From contig JALHMC010000005.1 in NCBI GenBank assembly GCA_022844225.1, forward strand, positions 94,782 to 158,781: a stretch of 64,000 nucleotides of DNA. Direction: 5' to 3'. The DNA is from Hyphomicrobiaceae bacterium (GTDB taxonomy: Bacteria; Pseudomonadota; Alphaproteobacteria; Rhizobiales; Hyphomicrobiaceae). Every line of letters begins with the position of its first letter. Position 1 is the first letter of the stretch. A program made the translations under genes and the position numbers. The notes under the pieces were generated by a model. That model did no database searches. It had not been told where the DNA came from and was given only the letters and a program-made list of their open reading frames with translations. This document shows positions 8,284 through 17,407 of this stretch, piece after piece.

Positions 8284-9183
8284 ATGCTGAAGATCACACC
8301 GATCGGCAAGACGCTGGGTGCCCGCATCGAGGGCATCGACCTCTCCAAGCCGCTCACCCGCACCGACAAAGCCCAGATCCTCCAGGCCTTCGGCCGCTAT
8401 GCCGTTCTCTGCTTCCCCGCCCAGACAGTAGATGCCGCCCAGCAGAAGGCCTTTGCCAAAGAGTTCGGCTCCCTGGAGATCAACGTCGCTGCCGGCCACT
8501 ACACAGTCCCCGGCCACCCGGAAGTCATGGTCCTCTCGAACATCATCGAGAACGGCAAGGCGATCGGTCTCGCCGACGCCGGACAGGACTGGCACACCGA
8601 CATGAGCTATTCCGAGCCCATCGCCTTCCTGAACGTGCTGCACGCCCTCAAGGTGCCGGTTCGCGATGGCGTCCCCTTGGGCTCGACCGAGTTTTTGGAC
8701 ATGTGTGCGGCCTACGACGACTTGCCGGCCGAGATCAAAGCTCGCTTGGAGGATCTCACCGCCACCCACGACTTCAACAAGTTCTGGGAGGAAATGCTGA
8801 AGCGACCCGGCACGCAGCGGAAACCTCTGACTCCGGAGCAGCGCGCGGCCAAGCCGCCCGTCTCGCATCCGATCGTGCTCACACACCCGATCTCTGGGCG
8901 CAAGGCGCTCTACTGCACCGTCGGCTACGTCACCAAGGTCGACGGCGTCAGCAAGGCCGAAAGCGACGAGCTGCTCGCCTTCCTGTTCAAGCACCAGCTG
9001 CAGGACAAGTACAAATACAAGCACCTCTGGACCCAGGGCGACGTGCTCTGCTGGGACAACCTCTGGACCATGCACAACGCCGTCGCCGATTATCGCCCCG
9101 ACGAGCCGCGCCACATGCGCCGTTGTCAGGTGATGGCCGACTGGGTGTTCTCGCCGGAAGCGAAGGCCGCCGCCACGGCTTGA
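8284..9183 (+). CDS. TauD/TfdA-family Fe(II)/2-oxoglutarate dioxygenase
   Basis: A 299-residue member of the TauD/TfdA family. The facial triad that holds Fe(II) is visible as H104 and D106 in WHTDMSYSE and H264 in LWTMHNAVADY, with a 2-oxoglutarate-binding arginine expected at R276 or R279. These enzymes hydroxylate a substrate next to a heteroatom, often releasing sulfite, phenol or a carboxylate, with decarboxylation of 2-oxoglutarate. The substrate cannot be told; the neighbouring sequence shows no sulfonate transporter. An AAGGAGA site precedes the chosen ATG; an in-frame GTG/ATG pair at 8239/8242 overlaps the cytochrome gene and is less likely. Confidence 0.9.
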   Translation: MLKITPIGKTLGARIEGIDLSKPLTRTDKAQILQAFGRYAVLCFPAQTVDAAQQKAFAKEFGSLEINVAAGHYTVPGHPEVMVLSNIIENGKAIGLADAGQDWHTDMSYSEPIAFLNVLHALKVPVRDGVPLGSTEFLDMCAAYDDLPAEIKARLEDLTATHDFNKFWEEMLKRPGTQRKPLTPEQRAAKPPVSHPIVLTHPISGRKALYCTVGYVTKVDGVSKAESDELLAFLFKHQLQDKYKYKHLWTQGDVLCWDNLWTMHNAVADYRPDEPRHMRRCQVMADWVFSPEAKAAATA

Positions 9184-9194
9184 ACAGCCGTCTC

Positions 9195-9226
9195 GACCGG
9201 CAGGCCAATTAACCGGCCCGCCGGTC
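9195..9226. terminator. Hairpin between convergent genes
   Basis: Arms GACCGGCAGGCC and GGCCCGCCGGTC pair with one mismatch around an eight-base loop (AATTAACC). It sits exactly between the convergent dioxygenase and binding-protein genes. There is no long T run on either side, so it is a terminator-like hairpin rather than a textbook one. Confidence 0.55.
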
Positions 9227-9234
9227 GTCATCAG

Positions 9235-10206
9235 CTACTCGATCTTGATGTTCGCCGTCTTGACCAACTCGGCCAACGCCTTGCGATCCTTCTCGCGGAA
9301 GGCGGCGATTTCCTCGGGTGTCTGCAGGACGGGAACGGCTCCAGCGAGTTTCAATTTGGCCTTCATGTCGTCGGTTTTCGAGATCTCGACGATCTTCGCG
9401 TTCAGCGTGTTGATGATCTCCTTCGGGGTTCCGCCCGGCGCCCAGAGCGTGAACCAGAGCGGCACGTCACAATCCGGAAAGCCCGCCTCGGTCAACGTCG
9501 GTACGTCCGGGAAGTCCTCCATGCGCTCCGAGTGATTGACAGCGAACATGTGCAGCTTGCCGGCTTTCACGTGAGGCAGCGTGACCGGCTCGTTCATCAT
9601 CTGGATGTTTCCAGCCAGCAGATCGGTCAGGCTGTCGGCGCCCCCGCGATAAGGCACGTGCAGGATATCGAGCCCTGCTTTCGCCTTGAAGGCTTCGAAG
9701 CGCAGATGCGGCGTGGTCCCGTTGCCTGACGAACCGAAAGCGAGTTTTCCGGGATTCTTCTTCGCATAGTCGATCACCTCGCCGATCGACTTCGGCCCGA
9801 CATTCGCCCCGATCACGTGCCCGCACAGAATATCGCCGACCCGCCCGACAGGCATGAGACTGTCCGCGTCGTAGTTCACCTTGCGCACCATGGGCAGGAA
9901 CGTCGTCGTCGTTGCGCCCGTAATGAGGAATGTATAGCCGTCCGGCGTGGCCTTGGCGGCGGCTTCCGTTCCGATCAATCCGCTCGCACCACCGCGGTTT
10001 TCGACGACGAACTGCCGGCCGAACGCCTGAGTGAGCTTGTCGGCCCATGGGCGCGCCACCGCATCCGTTCCTCCGCCGGCGGCGAAGGGAACAATGATCT
10101 TGACCGGCTTGTCCGGCCAGCCCTGCACTTGAGCCGTAGCCCTCAGCGGCAGCGCGGCGGCGACCGCCGCTCCTCCGCCGAGCTTAAGAAAACTCCTGCG
10201 ACGCAT
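9235..10206 (-). CDS. Bug-family (TctC-like) periplasmic binding protein
   Basis: A 323-residue extracytoplasmic solute receptor of the Bug family, which serves tripartite tricarboxylate transport systems. The N-terminus RRRSFLKLGG followed by a hydrophobic stretch and ATAQ looks like a twin-arginine signal. Family features include WPDKPVKIIVPFAAGGGTD near residue 30, the GLIGTEAAAKATPDGYT region and FKAKAGLDILHVPYRGG. Bug proteins bind carboxylates or amides such as citrate or nicotinate between two lobes. No TctA or TctB membrane gene lies nearby, so this is an orphan receptor, which is common for the family. Ligand unknown. Confidence 0.9.
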   Translation of the reverse strand: MRRRSFLKLGGGAAVAAALPLRATAQVQGWPDKPVKIIVPFAAGGGTDAVARPWADKLTQAFGRQFVVENRGGASGLIGTEAAAKATPDGYTFLITGATTTTFLPMVRKVNYDADSLMPVGRVGDILCGHVIGANVGPKSIGEVIDYAKKNPGKLAFGSSGNGTTPHLRFEAFKAKAGLDILHVPYRGGADSLTDLLAGNIQMMNEPVTLPHVKAGKLHMFAVNHSERMEDFPDVPTLTEAGFPDCDVPLWFTLWAPGGTPKEIINTLNAKIVEISKTDDMKAKLKLAGAVPVLQTPEEIAAFREKDRKALAELVKTANIKIE

Positions 10207-10390
10207 AGTCTCTCACTCCCTGGATGATTTGATCTTTTGTTCGAACGCCCGGCCCCAGCTGAGCCGGAAACTTGAAACTGAAGTTGGCACAGTCTGAATG
10301 AACCTCACCCGACTGGCTGCCGACAACAGATTTTCTGGCCGGGCATCGTGCCGCCAACGACGATTCACGGCTGGCCACTTGACCGAATCG

Positions 10391-11038
10391 TCAGCCCTGC
10401 CGCTCGACCATCTTCTCCAACCGCCGGTTCAGGATCCAGGACAGGCCGAGGAAACCGATCATGAGCGCGAAGCCCAGCGTCGATGAGGCATCGTTCATGA
10501 CTTTTTCCGAGAGATGGCCGAACGCATAGCCGGCTGAGACCACGACGACGGCCCAGATCCCCGAGGCCACGAAATTCAGGACCAGGAACTTGACCCACTT
10601 CAGCTCGGACATGCCGTAGGCGATCGCCGCCAGCCCCCGGATGCCGTGCGGGTACCGATGCAGCAGCACCATCCACGTGTGATGCTTGTTGACGAGCTTG
10701 CCGACCAGCAACACACCCCGTTCGAGGAGCGGGAATCCCGACACCAGCCGCATCCCGAAACGCTGGCCGAGCCAATACCGAATCACGTCGCCGAAGAAAC
10801 TCCCGACCCAGCACACCCAGACCAGTGGGCCGAAGCTCAGCGCCCCCGCTTTCGCGGCATACCCGCCGAACAGCCCGAACAACAGACTGTGCGAGGCTGC
10901 AAAGCCGAACATCACCGCATAGGCGGATTCCCCGTTCTGCCGGATGAGTTCGAGGAATGACGCGAGATCGTAAGGGAGGGTCACAGTCGCCACCGCGTTG
11001 GGCACGGCCTGCCGGGGAAAAACCGGCTCGGCTTCCAC
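10391..11038 (-). CDS. DedA/VTT-domain membrane protein
   Basis: A 215-residue inner-membrane protein with the SNARE-associated/VTT domain of the DedA family; the central FGPLVWVCWVGSFFGDVIRYWLG resembles the family's conserved glycine-rich loop. DedA proteins act in lipid scrambling and membrane homeostasis. The open frame starts with GTG at 11038; other GTG codons 51 and 57 bases downstream could be used, and the ribosome binding site does not decide. It lies on the minus strand between the flavin oxidoreductase pair and the Bug gene, with no clear operon link. Confidence 0.8.
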   Translation of the reverse strand: MEAEPVFPRQAVPNAVATVTLPYDLASFLELIRQNGESAYAVMFGFAASHSLLFGLFGGYAAKAGALSFGPLVWVCWVGSFFGDVIRYWLGQRFGMRLVSGFPLLERGVLLVGKLVNKHHTWMVLLHRYPHGIRGLAAIAYGMSELKWVKFLVLNFVASGIWAVVVVSAGYAFGHLSEKVMNDASSTLGFALMIGFLGLSWILNRRLEKMVERQG

Positions 11039-11084
11039 ATGCCTGCTTCTAGGGAAAGACGGGCCAGTCGCCGGCCCCCCGCGC

Positions 11085-12116
11085 TCAGCTCGGCCGCACC
11101 ACCTGCACCTTGCGCAAAGCCGGCAACAGCTCGTCTGAGATCAACCGCATGCTCGGCAGTGAGACCGACGCAGGCATGCCCGCCCAATTGGTGCGCACGA
11201 CGAGATGGCTACAGCCGAGCTCGGACCAGTAGGGCTTGAGCTGCGCGTAGCAATCCTCCGGCGAGCCGATGATGAAACGGCCCTCCGTCAATTGCTCGAA
11301 CGAGCGCGAGAAATCCACGTTGTCTGGCATCACCTTGTCCTGTCCCCACTTGGCATAGTCGGCATACTTGCCACCGAGGTAAGGAGCCGCCATCTCGATC
11401 GCCGTCCGTCGGTCCTTGGCGCAGTAGACTTCCTTGAAAACTGGCAGGTCCGTTGGAAACGGCTTGCCGCAGGCCTTCAACTCGTCGCTATAGACGCCAA
11501 TCATCCGCCTGAGCGACTCGAGCGTTGCGTGCGGGTTGATGAACCATGCATCCGAGAGCCGCGCCGCCCGGCGCACGGCCGGATCGTTGTTCGCTGCGAT
11601 CCAGATCGGCGGACCGGGCTGCTGGATCGGCCGGATGTTCATGACGACCTTGTCGAGCCGGCAAGTCTCGTCCTCGTAGCTGACGGGCTTCCCCGTCCAA
11701 AGCTCCTGCACGAGCGCGAGATAGGCCTCGAACCGCTTCACCCGCTCGCCCTTCGGCACCGCGAACGCATCGAACTCCATATCCCGGTAGCCGAGACCCA
11801 CGCCGAAGATGAAGTTCCCCTTGGCGATGATGTCCAGCGTCGCGATCGTCTCTGCCGTATAGACCGGATTGTGCAGATTGAGCAGCAGGATGCCCGTGCC
11901 GATCGTCATCTCGCCGGCTTCCGCCGCCAGCCGCGCCAGGAACGGCACCAGTTGCAGCTGCTTGTTGTCGCCCTCGTTGAGGTAGTGCTGCCCCGTCAGC
12001 AGCGAATCCCAACCGCGATCACGCGCGTGGTGCACCATGGCGATCTGATCGCCGAGCGCCTGCACCATGTCCATGCCGACGCGCTGCTGGTTGGTGATGA
12101 AAAGGCCGACCTTCAT
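11085..12116 (-). CDS. Luciferase-like (LLM) flavin-dependent oxidoreductase
   Basis: A 343-residue member of the bacterial luciferase-like monooxygenase superfamily, a TIM barrel that uses reduced FMN or F420. Typical features are MKVGLFITNQQ at the start, TIGTGILLLNLHNPVYTAE near residue 95 and the FGVGLGYRDMEFDAF segment near residue 133. Ninety bases upstream on the same strand is another LLM gene (12207-13166), so the two may be co-transcribed. Reaction not determinable from sequence. Confidence 0.87.
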   Translation of the reverse strand: MKVGLFITNQQRVGMDMVQALGDQIAMVHHARDRGWDSLLTGQHYLNEGDNKQLQLVPFLARLAAEAGEMTIGTGILLLNLHNPVYTAETIATLDIIAKGNFIFGVGLGYRDMEFDAFAVPKGERVKRFEAYLALVQELWTGKPVSYEDETCRLDKVVMNIRPIQQPGPPIWIAANNDPAVRRAARLSDAWFINPHATLESLRRMIGVYSDELKACGKPFPTDLPVFKEVYCAKDRRTAIEMAAPYLGGKYADYAKWGQDKVMPDNVDFSRSFEQLTEGRFIIGSPEDCYAQLKPYWSELGCSHLVVRTNWAGMPASVSLPSMRLISDELLPALRKVQVVRPS

Positions 12117-12206
12117 GGGTGAACAGTTCCTCGGACGACTGTGAAGTGGTGGCGCCGGAGGATGCCAACGCCCGCGGTCAGGCGCAATCGGTACTTCCAG
12201 GGGGAG

Positions 12207-13166
12207 TCAACCTTTGTGCCGGGCGATCACCTCGGCCCCGAACCGCTCGATACGAGAGACAGCCTCGGTTGCGTCGGCGCCACCGAGGCGCAGCGCCGCA
12301 TGACTGACGCCCACCGCCGTGAGAGCCTCCGCATCCGCGAGCATGTCGTCCGACGAGCCCGTGAACATCCTCCGTGCAGAGCCGTCGGCGATTTTGTACT
12401 CGCCCCATTCGAAATGATCCTGCACCAGCAAGGTCGTGCCGAGGGTCCGCGGATCGCGTCCCATCTTCTCGGACTGCGCTCGGACTCTGGCGATACCCTC
12501 GGCAAGCCGCTGCGGGGTGTTCAACGGCATCGTCTGGCTGTTGTTGCCGGGATACCAGGTCGTGCCGTACTTGATCGCGCGGCGAATGGCGGGCGGACTC
12601 TCTCCGCCGATCCAGAGCGGGGGATAAGGCTTCTGCATGGGCTTAGGCTCGAAGATCACCTCGTCGAAGCGCACATGCTTGCCGTGGAATGACGGCCGAT
12701 CCTCGGTCCAGAGCGCGATGAATGCAGCCAGGCTCTCATCCGTCAGCGCGCCGCGATCCGGGAAGTTGGCGCCGAGCGCACCGAATTCCTCCTTCATCCA
12801 TCCGGCCCCCGCACCGACGATCAGGCGTCCTTTCGAGAGCACATCGATCGTGGCCAGCATCTTGGCCGTCAGCAGCGCGGGCCGGTGCGGCACCACCAGC
12901 ACCGACGTCAGCAACCGCAGCCGGCTTGTACAGGCCGCAAGAAAGGCGATCGTCGAGAGCTGGTCGAAGCAATGCCCATGCTGGGCTGGCGCAAAGGCCC
13001 CACCGGCGACGTAGGGGTAATGCGACTCGTGCTTTGCCGGCACGACGAGATGATCGCTGACGGAGAGAAAATCGAACCCGGCTCTCTCCGCAGCGGCGGC
13101 GATGGCCATGTACGTATCCGCGGACGTGAAAACGCGGCTCGTAATCGTGCTGAGACCGAATTTCAT
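12207..13166 (-). CDS. LLM-class oxidoreductase, F420-dependent type
   Basis: A 319-residue luciferase-like protein most similar in layout to the group often named probable F420-dependent oxidoreductases: MKFGLSTI start, LSVSDHLVVP near residue 36, LLTSVLVVPHRPALLTAK near 87 and LIVGAGAGWMKEEF near 117. It closely resembles the protein encoded at 36000-36938 in these blocks, so they are probable paralogues. F420 use is a family-level suggestion only; no F420 biosynthesis gene is in the window. Precedes and probably leads the other LLM gene. Confidence 0.87.
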   Translation of the reverse strand: MKFGLSTITSRVFTSADTYMAIAAAAERAGFDFLSVSDHLVVPAKHESHYPYVAGGAFAPAQHGHCFDQLSTIAFLAACTSRLRLLTSVLVVPHRPALLTAKMLATIDVLSKGRLIVGAGAGWMKEEFGALGANFPDRGALTDESLAAFIALWTEDRPSFHGKHVRFDEVIFEPKPMQKPYPPLWIGGESPPAIRRAIKYGTTWYPGNNSQTMPLNTPQRLAEGIARVRAQSEKMGRDPRTLGTTLLVQDHFEWGEYKIADGSARRMFTGSSDDMLADAEALTAVGVSHAALRLGGADATEAVSRIERFGAEVIARHKG

Positions 13167-13303
13167 GGGCTGCGACCTTCCCCGAGTGCAAACAAAGACA
13201 ATGCCGAGCCCCGATCATGGAGCCCGGCATCACATTGCGCCAGCGCTTCGCAACGGATCACGGCCGACGACGGCGCGTCGGAGGGTCCGCTCGTGGAGCG
13301 ATG

Positions 13304-13555
13304 CTACTTCTTCTTCACCTTCTGCGTCAGCGCCGAGGCTGCGGCCGTCTTGGCCTCTTTGCTCGCCTTCGGGTCCTTCATCACCTTGGCGGCAGCACTC
13401 GCCGCCTTGGCGCTCGTCGTCTCCTTGCTCTTGGTCTGCGTCAGCGCCGAGGCCGCCGCCATCTTGGCATCCTTGCCGGCCTTCGGGTCCTTCATCACTT
13501 TGGCTGCCGCCGCCGCCGCCTTGCTACCCGTGCTTTCGCTCTTCTTCATGGCCAT
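13304..13555 (-). CDS. Small Lys/Ala-rich protein with two 29-residue repeats
   Basis: An 83-residue protein containing 25 Ala and 20 Lys. Two nearly identical units, residues 12-40 and 50-78, each run from KAA through KVMKDPKA to AAASALTQ, with a period of 38 residues; the ends are basic (KVKKK). There is no signal peptide or membrane span. A strong AGGAGA site precedes the ATG. Composition recalls histone-H1-like or nucleoid-associated basic proteins, and similar short proteins with an AAASALTQ-type ending occur in rhizobia as hypothetical proteins; nucleic-acid binding is an inference from charge only. Confidence 0.75.
   Translation of the reverse strand: MAMKKSESTGSKAAAAAAKVMKDPKAGKDAKMAAASALTQTKSKETTSAKAASAAAKVMKDPKASKEAKTAAASALTQKVKKK
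13322..13522. repeat. Internal 114-bp-period direct repeat
   Basis: Two 87-base copies (13322-13408 and 13436-13522) within the Lys/Ala-rich gene, 114 bases apart and alike at both DNA and protein level. The similarity outside conserved codons suggests a fairly recent in-gene duplication. Confidence 0.75.
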
Positions 13556-13782
13556 GTCGTTCTCCTGCAGTTCGCCGGCTCAACGCCCGGTCACGTAAGA
13601 AAATTCCGGTACGTGGATTCGAGCGCCCCCGATACGATCCACAGTCGATTTTCCTGTTGACGCATGCGCCCTTTCTCTTGCTCGGTGCCGTCCACCCTCG
13701 TCGACCGCACAATTGACATCCCATCCGTCGACGCGCCACAACGCGACGGCCTGAGTGATCGCGAAGCCTTGAGGAGCCCCCT

Positions 13783-14625
13783 ATGTCGACCGCCGATCTG
13801 CAAAAGACCATCGAAGCCGCCTGGGAAGCGCGCGACGGCATCAGTGCCGCCACCAAGGGCGCGGTCCGCGATGCCGTCGACACCGCCATCGATATGCTCG
13901 ATAAGGGCACCGCCCGCACTGCCGAGAAGCGTGGCGAGGAGTGGATCGTCAATCAGTGGCTGAAGAAGGCGGTTCTCCTGTCCTTCCGCTTGAACGACAT
14001 GGGGCTGATCGCGGGTGCGCCCGGCGGCGCCTCTTGGTGGGACAAGGTGCCGTCCAAGTTCGCCGGCATGGGCCCGGAGGAATTCAAGAAGGCCGGCTTC
14101 CGCGCCGTGCCCGGCGCCGTCGTCCGCCGCGGTTCCTACATCGCGCCGAACGTCGTCCTCATGCCGTCGTTCGTGAACCTCGGCGCCTACGTCGGCGAGC
14201 GCACCATGGTGGACACCTGGGCCACCGTCGGCTCCTGCGCCCAGATCGGCCGCGACTGCCATCTCTCCGGCGGCGTCGGCATCGGTGGCGTGCTCGAGCC
14301 CCTGCAGGCCAATCCGGTGATCATCGAGGACAACTGCTTCGTTGGCGCCCGCTCCGAGGTGGTAGAGGGTGTCATCGTCGGCGAAGGCTCGGTGCTTTCG
14401 ATGGGCGTCTTCATCTCGGCGACGACCAAGATCGTCGACCGCTCCACCGGCCAGATCCACGTCGGCAAGGTGCCGCCTTACTCCGTCGTCGTACCCGGAT
14501 CGCTGCCCGGCCTGCCACTGCCCAACGGCATGACAGGCCCGGGCCTCTACTGCGCCGTCATCGTCAAGACGGTCGATGCGCAAACCCGCGCCAAGACGTC
14601 GATCAACGATCTCCTTCGCGACTGA
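13783..14625 (+). CDS. dapD: Tetrahydrodipicolinate N-succinyltransferase
   Basis: A 280-residue enzyme that transfers succinyl from succinyl-CoA to tetrahydrodipicolinate in the succinylase branch of lysine and meso-diaminopimelate synthesis in the cytosol. An N-terminal helical domain (to about 100) is followed by a left-handed beta-helix of hexapeptide repeats (about 105-240), with [20 protein letters not shown] and [14 protein letters not shown] near the middle. Length matches the family. GAGGAG seven bases before the ATG sets the start. The usual partner dapE is not adjacent; a membrane protein gene follows at 30 bases and may be in the same transcript. Confidence 0.95.
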   Translation: MSTADLQKTIEAAWEARDGISAATKGAVRDAVDTAIDMLDKGTARTAEKRGEEWIVNQWLKKAVLLSFRLNDMGLIAGAPGGASWWDKVPSKFAGMGPEEFKKAGFRAVPGAVVRRGSYIAPNVVLMPSFVNLGAYVGERTMVDTWATVGSCAQIGRDCHLSGGVGIGGVLEPLQANPVIIEDNCFVGARSEVVEGVIVGEGSVLSMGVFISATTKIVDRSTGQIHVGKVPPYSVVVPGSLPGLPLPNGMTGPGLYCAVIVKTVDAQTRAKTSINDLLRD

Positions 14626-14655
14626 TCACGTGGCCCTTGGCGGGGAATAGCCGGG

Positions 14656-15450
14656 ATGTACCGCACGCTCGATTCCGCCAAGATCATCGACACCATCACG
14701 GCCCTGGAACGGCGCATCACCGAGCGCTTTCCAGGCGCCGGCCTCGGCAAGGTTTGTGCCGAGCTGGCCGAGATCGCCCGCGAGAACCGGGAGCGGCTCG
14801 AGCGCATCTCTCGGCCTCACTTCGGGCTTCGCGTTGCCACCGGCACTGTCCTGCTGGGCGGCTTCGGCCTGCTCGCCTATCTCGCCTCGATCATCCAGCT
14901 CAAGAGCAACACCGACGATCTCTTTGGTGTCATGCAGGGCATCGAGGCCTCGGTGAACCTGCTGATCGTGATGGGCGCCGCCGTCTTCTCGCTGATCACG
15001 CTGGAATCTCGCTGGAAGCGCAGGCAAGCACTCGAAGACCTGCACGAGCTTCGTTCGATCGTGCACGTCATCGACATGCACCAGCTCACGAAGGACCCCG
15101 GCGCCAACTCGCCCGCGACACCGCCCACCGCATCATCGCCGGCACGCTTACTCAATCCGGCCGAGTTGGTCCGCTATCTCGACTACTGCTCGGAGATGCT
15201 GTCGCTGACGGCCAAGGTCGCCGCGCTCTACGCCCAGCATATTGCCGACGCCGTGGTGATCGAGGCCGTCAATGACCTCGAGCGCCTGACAACCAATCTG
15301 TCGGCCAAGATCTGGCAGAAAATCACCATCGTGCAGGCGACGGTCCCTGCGATACCGACTACGCCCGCCGCCGCGATCAGGCCTGTCGCGGCCGTGACTG
15401 ACGTCGGCCCGCTGCCGCATTCAGATCCGATCGGTAACCCGCAGTCCTGA
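14656..15450 (+). CDS. Hypothetical two-span membrane protein downstream of dapD
   Basis: A 264-residue protein of unknown function starting 30 bases after dapD. The first 55 residues are charged and helical, then two membrane spans follow (about 58-80, containing GTVLLGGFGLLAYLASII, and about 97-116), then a cytoplasmic helical part with a Pro/Ala-rich linker near residues 150-165 and a Pro-rich tail. No enzymatic motif is seen. Co-transcription with dapD is likely from spacing, but a role in lysine synthesis is not implied. Confidence 0.65.
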   Translation: MYRTLDSAKIIDTITALERRITERFPGAGLGKVCAELAEIARENRERLERISRPHFGLRVATGTVLLGGFGLLAYLASIIQLKSNTDDLFGVMQGIEASVNLLIVMGAAVFSLITLESRWKRRQALEDLHELRSIVHVIDMHQLTKDPGANSPATPPTASSPARLLNPAELVRYLDYCSEMLSLTAKVAALYAQHIADAVVIEAVNDLERLTTNLSAKIWQKITIVQATVPAIPTTPAAAIRPVAAVTDVGPLPHSDPIGNPQS

Positions 15451-15487
15451 ACCTCGACAGCACCCGCATCGAGAGCCGCGAACTCGC

Positions 15488-16138
15488 TTACCGCTGCCCC
15501 GCCTTCTGCTGTGTCGTCAGGAACGCATACCCTTCGGCGATCGCCTTGCGGAACCCGGCCATGTTCTGTGCGCCGGTTGCAAAGTCCGAGAGATCCTTGG
15601 TGTTGCGCGCGAACACGCGATCAGGCCGCTTCGGATCGATCATGAAGATGAACGGGATCGCCTCGAGTTCCACCCCGCCCGAACTTGCCAACAGCCCTTT
15701 CACCGCGGTGTCGCCGCTGTAGATCAGCGCATTTCGCCCCTGATACGTCGTCGAGAGCCCGATTTCGATGTGCTTGAAGGTCTTGGCATAGTCGATCGCG
15801 TCGCCCTTCCGCTCGAAGAATTCCGGACCGGGCATCGCCCGCTGCAGCGCCGCGCACCACGGGCACCACGTCGCGCCGACCGTGACGATCAGCAGCTTGC
15901 CCTCGCGCTCGGCCTCTTCGATCGACTGCTTGAGATAGGCCACCTGATCCTCGCAAACGCGATAGACCGCGCCACCCGGCCGGATCGGCTTGACAGCCCG
16001 TACGGGGTCCTCGAGGCAGGGTGTTGCGGGCTTGTAGGCGTAACCCTCGGGGGCAATGTTCCAGCCTTGCGCCGAAGCCCCCGTCGAAACCAGGCAGGTC
16101 AGCCCGAATGCGGCCATCGCCGCGCGCCAATTGATCAT
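15488..16138 (-). CDS. Secreted thioredoxin-like protein (WCPWC)
   Basis: A 216-residue protein with a signal peptide (MINWRAAMAAFGLTCLV to about ASA at 21-23) and a thioredoxin-like fold with the redox motif WCPWC at residues 91-95 preceded by LLIVTVGAT. The region after it reads like the DUF255/thioredoxin-like group, with IPFIFMIDPKRPDRVF near residue 170 in place of the usual cis-proline loop. It probably works as a periplasmic thiol-disulfide protein. The chosen ATG has GGAG eight bases upstream; a start 33 bases earlier lacks one. Partner unknown. Confidence 0.8.
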   Translation of the reverse strand: MINWRAAMAAFGLTCLVSTGASAQGWNIAPEGYAYKPATPCLEDPVRAVKPIRPGGAVYRVCEDQVAYLKQSIEEAEREGKLLIVTVGATWCPWCAALQRAMPGPEFFERKGDAIDYAKTFKHIEIGLSTTYQGRNALIYSGDTAVKGLLASSGGVELEAIPFIFMIDPKRPDRVFARNTKDLSDFATGAQNMAGFRKAIAEGYAFLTTQQKAGQR

Positions 16139-16249
16139 CCGAAATGCTCCGTGGAAGTGACCATCGCTCAATAAACCAAGGCATCACTTTGGAGCATCGC
16201 CCCCTTCTCGCAAGGGCCATCGCCGTCGCCGCCAGTCACGATTTCGCGC

Positions 16250-16765
16250 TCACGAGCAATCCGCCGCGATGGCCTGCACGGCAGCCGTCACTCCCGACAG
16301 GGAGTAGACATCCCGCGTCGGTTTGCCCGCCTCCGACATCGCGCTGACCGTCATCGACTTGCCGCGTCGCATCGCTTCGAGCAGCCTGAGCTCCTCGTTG
16401 CTGTCCCCGACATAGGCCCGATCGCCATCCGAGAAGAGCTCGAATCGGGTCCCGTCCACCTCGACCTTGATTTCCGTGCCCGCCTTCAGCGCCAAGCCGA
16501 CGAGAACGCTGATTTCGGCCCTGATACCGGCCTTCGGCCACGCCGTGATATAGATGTGCGGCGTCTGCCGCTCGCCGCCCGCTGGATTTTTCTCACTGGC
16601 CTCCGTCACGGCAAAGCACATGCTCTCGCCGCCTGTGCCGTGGCGATAGATCTTCCAATCGGCGTGCGTGCCAAGCAGCTCTGCTGCGCTCGCTCCCACC
16701 CCGATCGCGCCGGCCAGGAACAGCCCGCCGAAGGTGACGATCATGGCACTGCGGTGTCTCGTCAT
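16250..16765 (-). CDS. Invasion-associated locus B (IalB)-like secreted protein
   Basis: A 171-residue protein with a signal peptide (to about residue 28, ASA) and one IalB-like domain: WKIYRHGTGGESMCFAVTEASEK, the paired HIYITAWP strand and a C-terminal cysteine in AADCS. IalB was named in Bartonella, where it aids erythrocyte invasion, but homologues are widespread in free-living Hyphomicrobiales, where they are periplasmic proteins of unknown role. It lies between the thioredoxin-like and methyltransferase genes on the same strand. Confidence 0.8.
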   Translation of the reverse strand: MTRHRSAMIVTFGGLFLAGAIGVGASAAELLGTHADWKIYRHGTGGESMCFAVTEASEKNPAGGERQTPHIYITAWPKAGIRAEISVLVGLALKAGTEIKVEVDGTRFELFSDGDRAYVGDSNEELRLLEAMRRGKSMTVSAMSEAGKPTRDVYSLSGVTAAVQAIAADCS

Positions 16766-16924
16766 GGATTGAAACTCTTTGCGGCGAGCAGCAGATGCAC
16801 CTGCTGCTCCCGATATGCGAGGTCGCAGACGCTATGTCCAGACGCAACGCCGTGCTCGGCGGGCCACGCAAAACAATGAGGCGGGCGTTGTAGCTGGGTG
16901 GCGCGTTGGCTTTTAACCGTCTGG

Positions 16925-17407
16925 CTATCGAGGCAGGCGTGTCATCGGACGCCGCGAGATGTGGCGGTCGTACATCACGATCGCACCCGCCATCGCGACA
17001 TTCACGCAAAAGCGCGTTGGAATTTTCACCGTGACGTCGCAACGCGCCAGCAATTCCGGAGACAACGACCCCTTCTCCGGCCCGAGCACATAGGCCGCAC
17101 GCGCCGGATGCAGAAAGCGCGGCAGATCGATGGCCTCGTCCAGCAACTCGATCCCGACCAGCTTGCAGCCACGCGGTAGCACGATGTCGTCCATCTGGCG
17201 CCAGTCGTAATGGGGCAGGTGCTGGTGACCGCGCGACGTATCCGCGATCGCCTCCAACGCGCTGTACGCCGCACCGATCGTGAACGTGAAGGAGGCCCCG
17301 AAGGCATGTGCCGACCGCATGAGGTTGCCGAGGTTCAAACTCTTCGACATGCGCTCGGCGCCGATTGCGAAATAACCACGGGAGGTCTCGTAGCCGGTAT
17401 CGGACAT
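16925..17407 (-). CDS. TrmH/SpoU-family RNA methyltransferase
   Basis: A 160-residue SPOUT-fold methyltransferase. The three signature motifs are present: NLGNLMRSAHAFG (about 24-36) in place of the usual N..R box, AYVLGPEKGSLSPEL (about 104-118) and IPTRFCVNVAMAGAIVMYD (about 127-145), which form the trefoil knot that binds S-adenosylmethionine. Relatives methylate ribose 2'-OH in tRNA or rRNA. The protein lacks an N-terminal RNA-binding extension, as in the short TrmL-like group, so a tRNA target is likely but unproven. GAGAGG just upstream fixes the start at 17407. Confidence 0.85.
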   Translation of the reverse strand: MSDTGYETSRGYFAIGAERMSKSLNLGNLMRSAHAFGASFTFTIGAAYSALEAIADTSRGHQHLPHYDWRQMDDIVLPRGCKLVGIELLDEAIDLPRFLHPARAAYVLGPEKGSLSPELLARCDVTVKIPTRFCVNVAMAGAIVMYDRHISRRPMTRLPR

